Below, piece after piece: positions 1 to 4,858 of a stretch of 9,941 bases of DNA (positions are counted from its first letter, which is position 1; the number at the start of each line of letters is the position of its first letter). Below the pieces are notes generated by a model. That model saw only the letters and a list, made by a program, of their open reading frames with translations, was not told the DNA's origin and ran no database searches. Origin of the DNA: JBDTCO01 sp039923495 (GTDB lineage: Bacteria; Myxococcota_A; Polyangia; Palsa-1104); assembly GCA_039923495.1 (NCBI GenBank), contig JBDTCO010000174.1:1-9941 (forward strand), in the 5' to 3' direction. Both the position numbers and the translations under genes were made by a program.

Positions 1-1029
1 GGCGCGCTCACGTCGTACGACATCCTCTACTACCCGATGCTCGTGATCCTCGATCGCCTCCGCGCCGATCGCTCGCTCGCGCGCTTCACGCTCATCGTCT
101 CGCAGCTCGCGTTCGCCGGCGTGGTGATCGCATGTCACATCGACGCACTACCGTATGCGCCGCTCTACCCGGGGCGCGTGACGCCCGAGCTCATCCACGA
201 TCGCGGACTCGTCGTGCTCGTGCTGATGGTCTCCGGCGGCATCGCGACGCTGAGCTTCTTGCTCATCGACCTGCTCGCCGGTCGCGTGCAACGGCGCGAG
301 GCAGAGCTGCGGCAGCTCGGGCTCTCGCTCGCGGGCCGCGTCGAGGAGCAGGTCGCGCTGCTCCGGCGCTCCGCCGATCTACGCCACTACCTGCCGCCGG
401 GCCTCGCCGACGCGATCCTCCGCGGCGAGCCCGATTCCGCTCGTCACAACCGACGCCGCATCACCGTGGTGCGCGTCGACTGCCCCGTCATCGCGGACGC
501 CGCCGACGAGACCGACCCCGAGGAGTTCGCGTTCCTCCTGAACGCGCTGTACGCCGTCATCGCGGATCGCGCGGCCGAGCAAGGCGGCGTCGTCGACCGC
601 TTCAGCACGGGCGGCGCGCAGGTGCTCTTCGGTGCGCTGTGGGAAGGTGCGACCGAGAACAGCGGCGCCGTCGCCGCGAGCATGTTCGCGCGCAGCGTCC
701 TGTCGTCGATCGCGGAGCTCGCGCGTCGCTGCCAATCCGCCGGCATCGAGGCTGTTCCTCGCGGGCGCGTCGCGGTGCACCAGGGCTTCGCCACCGTCGG
801 CAGCTTCGGGTCGCCGAGCCGCCTCGAGTTCACCGCGGTCGGCCCCGTCATGGAGGCCACGCTGAGGCTCCGCGACCTCACGCCGATCGGCAGCATCGTC
901 ATCTCCGCACCCGTCGAGACCGCGCTGCGCAACGACGACCCCAGCGCGCCGCAGCCCGTGCCCTTCGGTGAGCCGGTGACGCTGCCGGGTGCGCGCCACG
1001 CGGTGCGGCTCTTCCAGCTGCAGGTGTAG
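1..1029 (+). CDS. Membrane-anchored class III nucleotide cyclase-like protein, 5' truncated, probably catalytically degenerate
   Basis: The frame is open to the left edge, so the start lies outside the window. The ATG at 37 is only the first internal Met and is used for numbering here. Two hydrophobic stretches (about residues 15-34 and 56-80) look like membrane helices. A charged helical linker (83-115) follows, then LRHYLPPGLADAIL, the kind of sequence that precedes many bacterial class III cyclase domains. The cyclase-like domain (about 141-292) has the first metal Asp in VRVDCP (D148), EQGGVVDRF (181-189), and SRLEFTAVG (261-269), which matches the usual R-x-[ED]-[YF]-T-x-[IV]-G. However, the second metal Asp position in F-x-G-D reads FSTG (Gly192), the purine-specifying Asp after TxxG is Pro270, and the transition-state Asn is Glu273. 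Arg277 is kept. I infer a cyclase fold that is probably inactive alone and acts as a sensor or regulatory partner. Leucine is mostly CTC, as in the ileS operon. Confidence 0.7.
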   Translation, partial: GALTSYDILYYPMLVILDRLRADRSLARFTLIVSQLAFAGVVIACHIDALPYAPLYPGRVTPELIHDRGLVVLVLMVSGGIATLSFLLIDLLAGRVQRREAELRQLGLSLAGRVEEQVALLRRSADLRHYLPPGLADAILRGEPDSARHNRRRITVVRVDCPVIADAADETDPEEFAFLLNALYAVIADRAAEQGGVVDRFSTGGAQVLFGALWEGATENSGAVAASMFARSVLSSIAELARRCQSAGIEAVPRGRVAVHQGFATVGSFGSPSRLEFTAVGPVMEATLRLRDLTPIGSIVISAPVETALRNDDPSAPQPVPFGEPVTLPGARHAVRLFQLQV

Positions 1030-1109
1030 GCACTGCACGGCGCGTCGCGACGGTATCGCGGAGGAGCCGGTCCACTTCGACCAGGTTCGCGCTCGGTAGG
1101 CGCAGCCCG

Positions 1110-1115
1110 TACTAT
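1110..1115 (+). promoter_or_regulatory. Possible start-proximal -10 element (TACTAT)
   Basis: TACTAT matches TATAAT at 4 of 6 positions and ends 6 nt before the GTG at 1122. No Shine-Dalgarno sequence is visible, so if real it would give a leaderless or nearly leaderless message. I see no good -35 hexamer. Similar elements occur at 4635 and 4829. Confidence 0.3.
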
Positions 1116-1121
1116 CGAAGC

Positions 1122-1604
1122 GTGCGAGTCATTCCATACTTGCTCCTGCTGCTCGGCCTGCCGGCGATGGCCGGCGAGCCACCACCCGCCGACGTCGTTG
1201 CGACGCTCCTCCGCACCGGCTGCCGCGGCGCCTGCGCGAGCTACAGCGTGACCGTCCTGTCCGATGGTCGCGTCCGCTATGTCGGCGACAGGTTCGTGAA
1301 GGTGCGCGGACCCGCCTCGGCGAGGCTCCGCCAGGCCGAGCTCAAGTCACTGCGCACCGCCTTCGCGGCTGCGCGCTACCTCGATCTCGAGGACCCGTCC
1401 AACTGTGTAGGGGCGATCCCCGACTATCCGAGCGTGGCCACGTCCTATGACAGCGGCCGGCGCAAGCGCGAGATCAACCACTACCTCGGTTGTCGTTCGA
1501 AGCCCAACGAGGTCCTCGAGAAGCTCGAAGACCGCTTCGACAAGATCGTGAAGAGCGCGCGCTGGGTGGGCACGGCCCGCGAGCGCGAATCACGCCAAGA
1601 TTGA
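1122..1604 (+). CDS. Exported DUF6438-type protein of unknown function
   Basis: A 160-residue protein starting at GTG. Residues 1-17 form a short signal peptide: RVIPYLLLLLGLP is the hydrophobic core and AMA/GE a likely signal peptidase I site, so the product is probably periplasmic or secreted. The body fits the DUF6438 pattern as I know it: LLRTGCRGACASYSVTV (29-45), then a DGRVRYVGD strand-turn-strand (48-56), an AELKSLRTAF helix (72-81), and WVG near the C-terminus (148-150). Four cysteines remain in the mature part (C34, C38, C95, C124), which is compatible with two disulfides. The family has no established function that I know of. The gene lies 92 bp after the cyclase-like gene and shares its CTC-rich leucine usage, so it looks native. 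The GTG start is chosen because it begins directly at the signal peptide. The 17-residue leader is short, and no convincing upstream start was found. Confidence 0.75.
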   Translation: MRVIPYLLLLLGLPAMAGEPPPADVVATLLRTGCRGACASYSVTVLSDGRVRYVGDRFVKVRGPASARLRQAELKSLRTAFAAARYLDLEDPSNCVGAIPDYPSVATSYDSGRRKREINHYLGCRSKPNEVLEKLEDRFDKIVKSARWVGTARERESRQD

Positions 1605-1640
1605 TCTGCGCGCTCGGGTCCTAAGGATCTCGCACCCCCA

Positions 1641-1655
1641 CACCGCAGTGCGGTG
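1641..1655. promoter_or_regulatory. 15-bp inverted repeat upstream of the 1669 gene, possible operator or RBS hairpin
   Basis: CACCGC-AGT-GCGGTG is a perfect 6-bp inverted repeat with a 3-nt centre, ending 13 bp before the ATG at 1669 and just before its ribosome binding site. It could be a repressor half-site pair or an mRNA hairpin affecting translation. A weak promoter lies upstream: TTGATC at 1601-1606 and TAAGGAT at 1622-1628. Confidence 0.3.
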
Positions 1656-1668
1656 AGACGAAGGCACG

Positions 1669-2709
1669 ATGAAAAACGCAAGCTCCAAGCGGCCCGGCGA
1701 AAGCAGCGGCCGTCTTCAGCGACAGTCGATGATCGGGGCGCAGCTGCGCGCCGTCGTCTTCTTTCTCGGCGTGCTGGCGAGCGCCAGGATCGTCGCCAAG
1801 GAACCCGTGAAGACGAAGTCCACACCATCGACCGCGCCTGTGCAGAGCCTCACGTTCACGGCGAATGCCGGCATCCAGCACGCCGCGGACATTCGCGAGA
1901 TGACCACGGTGTTCCGGCTGGACCTCGTGAGCGGCCGCGCGAGCATGGCGCTGGACCGTCACAACGGCGACCTGATCGGCCGGCCAATCGGTTTGTTCGG
2001 CGGCACGCTGGGCAAGGAGGAGCTCCAGACGCTGACGTCGGCGATCGAGCACACCGCCTGGTCGACCCTGCCAGAGCCCGAGGGCAGTGACATCACCGCA
2101 TCATCGCTGGCGCTGGCCTACGTGCACGATGGCGTGACGAGCAGGCGCCAGTTCAATGCACGCAATCTGAATTTTCTGCAGGCGATTACCCCGATCATGA
2201 ATCCGCTGCGTGCGTCGATGGCCAGGTTGCTGGCGCAGCCGCAGCGCGCGCTGCTGGTGGAAGCGCACGCGCGCCTCCAGGGCAACGACGCCGTGATGTC
2301 GCTCATCTTGCGGAACGTCGGTAGCGGCCCGCTGCTGCTCAGCGATCCGCGCCACGGCAACGCCTCGGCCTGGGTGCGCGTGGCGCTGCTCGAGCCCACG
2401 CCGCCGGGGACGATGGAGATTCCGCCGACCTGGATCCGCGTGCCACTGAGCGAAACTTCGGGCGAGCGTACGGCGCTGCAGCTCTCCGCGGGGCAAAGCG
2501 TGAGGATCGACGCGCCGCCGTGGCCGGTGCCGAAGGCAGGCGGCAACTATCTGGTGCAGGCGGTGTTCGATGACTACGCCGGCCCCCCGGTCGATGCATT
2601 CAAGGTGCTGCCATTCGGCCCGTTCCCCGCCGAGGTCGATGCGCGGCCGTACGTGATCGTCGGCGCGGCGTTTTCCAGCTACCATCGCTTTCATGCGCCG
2701 CCACGTTAG
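1669..2709 (+). CDS. Exported or membrane-anchored protein of unknown function (346 aa)
   Basis: I do not recognise this family. GAAGG at 1660-1664 sits 4 nt before the ATG at 1669 and supports this start. A second in-frame ATG at 1729 (residue 21) would give a more ordinary signal peptide. Residues 22-38 are hydrophobic (RAVVFFLGVLAS core) and ASA (37-39) is a possible cleavage site, so the protein is exported or anchored by its N-terminus. Residues 43-55 are a Lys/Thr/Pro/Ser-rich linker. Residues 60-180 alternate strands with a helix-forming stretch (GKEELQTLTSAIEHTAW). Residues 192-300 look like a beta-sandwich: an AHARLQGNDAVMSLILRN-type strand pair, then LSAGQSVRIDAPPWPVP and NYLVQAVFDDY. 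There are no cysteines and no catalytic motif I can name. Leucine codons favour CTG over CTC (about 25 to 9 by hand count), unlike the operons on either side, which suggests a different origin. Confidence 0.7.
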   Translation: MKNASSKRPGESSGRLQRQSMIGAQLRAVVFFLGVLASARIVAKEPVKTKSTPSTAPVQSLTFTANAGIQHAADIREMTTVFRLDLVSGRASMALDRHNGDLIGRPIGLFGGTLGKEELQTLTSAIEHTAWSTLPEPEGSDITASSLALAYVHDGVTSRRQFNARNLNFLQAITPIMNPLRASMARLLAQPQRALLVEAHARLQGNDAVMSLILRNVGSGPLLLSDPRHGNASAWVRVALLEPTPPGTMEIPPTWIRVPLSETSGERTALQLSAGQSVRIDAPPWPVPKAGGNYLVQAVFDDYAGPPVDAFKVLPFGPFPAEVDARPYVIVGAAFSSYHRFHAPPR

Positions 2710-2760
2710 CCGACGCACCATACGATCTCGTCGATCCGCCGCCCGGGGGATCGGGCGCTG

Positions 2761-3024
2761 ATGCACAAGCTCGCCTGCCCGGCCTTGTTCCTGGCCGGCT
2801 GCCTGTGCCGCTGGGTACCGGCGCGGGAGTGGACCACCCAGGTCTCGCTGCAGCACCTGCATGAATCCGGCGTGCCACTGGCGTTCAAGAAAAACGGCCA
2901 GCCCAACCGCGCCACGTGCACGCGCGCGTGCGGCGCCGTCGAGTCCGGATCCTGTGTGTTCGATGGCAAAGCCATCCTGTGCAGGCAGCGCATCCCAGGG
3001 TTCTGGGGGGGGATCGGCGGTTGA
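2761..3024 (+). CDS. Small Cys-containing exported protein, possible lipoprotein (87 aa)
   Basis: No family is recognised. The N-terminus is a short leader: MHK, then a hydrophobic core, then L11-A12-G13-C14, which fits the lipobox consensus. If Cys14 is lipidated, the signal peptide has only 13 residues, which is unusually short. An alternative is cleavage near VPA (19-21) by signal peptidase I. The rest has a mixed N-terminal half and a compact cysteine cluster, CTRAC at 53-57 followed by C65 and C74, enough for two disulfides in the periplasm. It ends in FWGGIGG. A purine-rich GGGGGA (2745-2750) lies 10 nt before the ATG and may be the ribosome binding site. Third positions are G+C-rich in this frame and leucines are mostly CTG, as in the gene 51 bp upstream. 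Reverse-strand ORFs over this span look like shadows. The gene call is moderately supported by signal sequence and codon use only. Confidence 0.55.
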   Translation: MHKLACPALFLAGCLCRWVPAREWTTQVSLQHLHESGVPLAFKKNGQPNRATCTRACGAVESGSCVFDGKAILCRQRIPGFWGGIGG

Positions 3025-3030
3025 GCCCAC

Positions 3031-3044
3031 GAACGTCGTCGTTC
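3031..3044 (+). other. Short hairpin after the 87-aa gene
   Basis: GAACG-TCGT-CGTTC forms a 5-bp stem with a 4-nt loop, 6 nt after the stop codon at 3024. There is no T-tract, so it is at best a weak terminator or an RNA-stabilising stem. Confidence 0.2.
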
Positions 3045-3160
3045 AGCACAAGCGGGCAACATCAGCGCAACGTCGGGCAGTGAAAGCCACGTGAACCTCG
3101 GGTGAGCCACCATCTGAACAGGCGATATGCGAGGCCGAAAATGTCGGCTGCCGTTTCGAG

Positions 3161-3674
3161 ATGAAATTCCTCGCGGTTTCCGGCTGGCGTCAGGTTGTGG
3201 CGGGGGTTGTGACAGCACTGCTTGCGGCGTGCGGTGGACACACGCGGGAGCAACCGGGCATCATTCCCAATCCCGTGATGGCGCAGATGATGGAAGATGC
3301 ACTCGAGCTGGAGTTGAGCAGAGTCGCGCAGCAAGTTTCCGAGAGCCGCATGCGACCCAACGCGGCCGACCAGACGCGCAGCTGGTTGCAAGGGGTGGCA
3401 GAAGTCGTGGCGCGCTGCCGGCGGCCACCGAGCGATCAGAGCAAGTTCAATTTGATGGAGTACGACATCACCCTTCGCACGGGGACAGGGGCGCTTCGCG
3501 CAGGTTCTGACCGAAGGGCGTGAGCGCAAGCACCCGCCGGATTTCTTCGAGAACGACGCGGTCAACCTGGTTGCGGCGTTGCTCACGGCGGGACGCGCGC
3601 GTACGCCATCCCTCTACTTCTTCGACAAGCCCAGTGCCGCCGACATTGCGAAACAGTGGGCGCCGCAACCTTGA
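3161..3674 (+). pseudogene. Lipoprotein of unknown function interrupted by an apparent +1 frameshift
   Basis: The ATG at 3161 opens a lipoprotein signal sequence with an n-region ending in WR, a hydrophobic core QVVAGVVTALL, and lipobox L21-A22-A23-C24. Gly follows the Cys, which favours the outer membrane. The original frame stops at 3523 after an unlike-looking tail (RTGTGALRAGSDRRA). The next frame is open from 3456 to the TGA at 3672-3674 and encodes protein-like sequence including FFENDAVNLVAALLTAG and SLYFFDKPSAADIAKQW. Removing one G from the GGGG at 3481-3484 joins the two as ITLRTGQGRFAQVLTEG, giving a smooth 170-residue protein. Mature residues 37-95 look mostly helical (MMEDALELELSRVAQQV). 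The break is either a real inactivating mutation or a sequencing error in the G-run. No family is recognised. Leucine use is mixed (TTG, CTG, CTC). It is the last gene before the convergent 3719-4582 gene. Confidence 0.65.
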
Positions 3675-3718
3675 CATCGTTGTCGGCCAGCGCTCAGAGG
3701 GAAGTCAAGTGGCAGTCG

Positions 3719-4582
3719 TCACCAGAACTTGTACCAAGGCTTGGTGGAGCTCCGCGCTGCGGCCTCGGAGTCGACGTTCACGATGCCGCGGACTTCGCCC
3801 CCCGAGACGAGGAAGGGGATTGGCGAGATGCGTCGGCCTTCTGCTGCATCGAACATCTCCCGCGTCGAAGCCACGACCCGTTGCACCATGACCAGGTCGT
3901 CCGCACGCACCGCGAGGAGGGTCGATTCCTTTGGAACCGAGACGAGGATCAGCTCGGTATCGAGCAACCGGGCGCATTCCTTCATCAGCGACGGCACGAG
4001 GATGGTCTCGCTGGCGTACTCACCCGGCATGCCCACCGCGTTGTCCGCGATGAGCTTGGGCACGAAGCCACGACGCACGAGGTTCGCGATCGCCTCCGCT
4101 TCGAAGTCTTCGCGCGTGCGCTCGCCCAGATCGACTTCTCCCAGACGGCGGAGCGCCGTCGACGTGTCCCAGCCGTAGGTGACCAATGGGCCCACGACAC
4201 CGATGCCCGTGAGCAGCGGGCGATGCGCGACGCCTGCTGCGTGCGGCCACGAAGCCTCACGCAGCACCGGTAGCAGCACGCCCTCGACGGCCTCTTTGGG
4301 ACGCACCTCCAGCCGGCTCGCCTCGAACAGGACTTCGGAGCGGCCTTCGACGATGGCACAGCACCGGATGTCGCACCGCTTGCACGCACCGAGGAACGCC
4401 TCCGCATCCGACTGCACGAGGAAGACGAGCTGCACCTGCTCGATGGGACCCTGGGCGAGCACGCTGCCTTTGAGATGTGCAAGCGCCGCGATCGACGCCT
4501 CATCGAGCACCGAGCCATCGGAGCGGATGAGGCCAATGCTCACGGTCTCCGTGAGCGTTCGTTCGGTGGCGGAATACAGCAT
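3719..4582 (-). CDS. Cytosolic protein with a DUF1444 (YtpQ)-like C-terminal half, function unknown
   Basis: Read leftward from the ATG at 4582 to the TGA at 3719 (287 residues). An ATG 17 codons further out (4633) is also in frame. I prefer 4582 because GAGG (4594-4591) lies 8 nt upstream, and the extra 17 residues (GPRNNQLRSSSE) look like non-coding translation. There is no signal peptide or membrane helix, so it is probably cytoplasmic. The C-terminal half resembles DUF1444 proteins: EDFEAEAIANLVRR (158-171), a G-E-Y-A-S-E-T-I-L turn and helix (187-195), LLDTELILVSVPKESTLLAV (206-225), and FLVSGGEV (257-264). The N-terminal part is less clear. It carries a tight cysteine cluster, C67-x2-C70-x3-C74-C75, in ACKRCDIRCCA, which could bind metal or be redox-active. 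The C-terminus is KPWYKFW. It converges with the frameshifted lipoprotein gene (44-bp gap) and diverges from 4649. The role is unknown, and the family call is from memory. Confidence 0.75.
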   Translation of the reverse strand: MLYSATERTLTETVSIGLIRSDGSVLDEASIAALAHLKGSVLAQGPIEQVQLVFLVQSDAEAFLGACKRCDIRCCAIVEGRSEVLFEASRLEVRPKEAVEGVLLPVLREASWPHAAGVAHRPLLTGIGVVGPLVTYGWDTSTALRRLGEVDLGERTREDFEAEAIANLVRRGFVPKLIADNAVGMPGEYASETILVPSLMKECARLLDTELILVSVPKESTLLAVRADDLVMVQRVVASTREMFDAAEGRRISPIPFLVSGGEVRGIVNVDSEAAARSSTKPWYKFW

Positions 4583-4648
4583 CGGATGATCCTCGCTCGA
4601 AGATCGGAGCTGATTGTTACGCGGGCCGAGCACCTATCTTCCCGGGCC
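4583..4648. promoter_or_regulatory. Divergent intergenic region with candidate promoters both ways
   Basis: This 66-bp region is the A+T-richest spot between the two divergent starts. On the + strand TTGTTA (4614-4619) and TATCTT (4635-4640) could be -35 and -10 elements with a short 15-bp spacer. TATCTT ends 8 nt before the ATG at 4649. On the minus strand the same A+T patch reads TAACAAT (4619-4613), a possible -10 about 30 nt before the ATG at 4582, with GAGG at 4594-4591 as ribosome binding site. The two promoters would overlap. Confidence 0.35.
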
Positions 4649-4795
4649 ATGCCGTACGTTGTCGCCGCCGCCGTCGACCCTCCGGTTGGTGTCGTGCGCC
4701 AGGCCGTCCGCTGTGCATCCAATGGCGTCACGCAGCGCGCGTTCAACGAGCGCGTGACGGTCGCCGAGGTGTCCCTGGCGATGTTCGAGAAGTAG
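4649..4795 (+). CDS. Possible small protein of 48 aa, unrecognised
   Basis: ATG at 4649 to TAG at 4793-4795. Codons have the host-like G+C-rich third position (roughly 38 of 48 by eye) and the reading frame fills the space between the divergent region and the ileS promoter. The product starts MPYVVAAAVDPPVGVVRQAV and ends VAEVSLAMFEK. It has one Cys, no clear membrane helix, and no family I recognise. There is no Shine-Dalgarno sequence, only the TATCTT element 8 nt upstream, so translation would need a leaderless or nearly leaderless message. The frame extends upstream across the opposite-strand gene, but that part looks like a shadow. It could instead be a remnant or simply ileS upstream sequence. 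Confidence 0.35.
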   Translation: MPYVVAAAVDPPVGVVRQAVRCASNGVTQRAFNERVTVAEVSLAMFEK

Positions 4796-4799
4796 GCGC

Positions 4800-4829
4800 A
4801 GCACGGGCCCATCTCGACGCTGCCGTGCT
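4800..4829 (+). other. 7-bp inverted repeat between the small ORF and the ileS promoter
   Basis: AGCACGG (4800-4806) pairs with CCGTGCT (4823-4829) across a 16-nt loop. It starts 5 bp after the TAG at 4795, and its right arm overlaps the candidate ileS -10 element. It could be a weak terminator without a T-tract, an operator, or a leader hairpin. No T-box-like structure is visible. Confidence 0.3.
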
Positions 4830-4834
4830 AGGTT
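4826..4834 (+). promoter_or_regulatory. Candidate extended -10 promoter element for the ileS-lspA-lgt operon
   Basis: TGC-TAGGTT fits an extended -10 (TG-n-TAnnnT) and ends 24 nt before the ileS GTG. CTAGGTTCCCGG resembles CTATCTTCCCGG at 4634-4645 upstream of the small ORF, so both may use the same sigma factor. No convincing -35 was found. Confidence 0.35.
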
Positions 4835-4858
4835 CCCGGCTCCCCAACTGGGTGCCCC

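Noticed and set aside
2101..3030. 309-codon open frame on the minus strand across the 346-aa and 87-aa genes
   Set aside because: His-, Arg- and Gln-rich translation spanning two better supported + strand genes and their gap. It has no recognisable family.
2706..3218. 170-codon minus-strand frame over the 87-aa gene
   Set aside because: It would compete with the 87-aa gene, but its codon pattern and composition are less protein-like and it has no signal peptide or motif.
3671..3686. Small stem (GACA-TCGT-TGTC) between the convergent genes as a terminator
   Set aside because: Only four Watson-Crick pairs and no T-tract, too weak to call.
4583..4633. Upstream ATG at 4633 for the minus-strand DUF1444-like gene
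   Set aside because: The ATG at 4582 has a GAGG at proper spacing, and the 17 extra residues look non-coding.
4796..4858. T-box or other riboswitch leader for ileS
   Set aside because: The leader is too short and no T-box core sequence is present.
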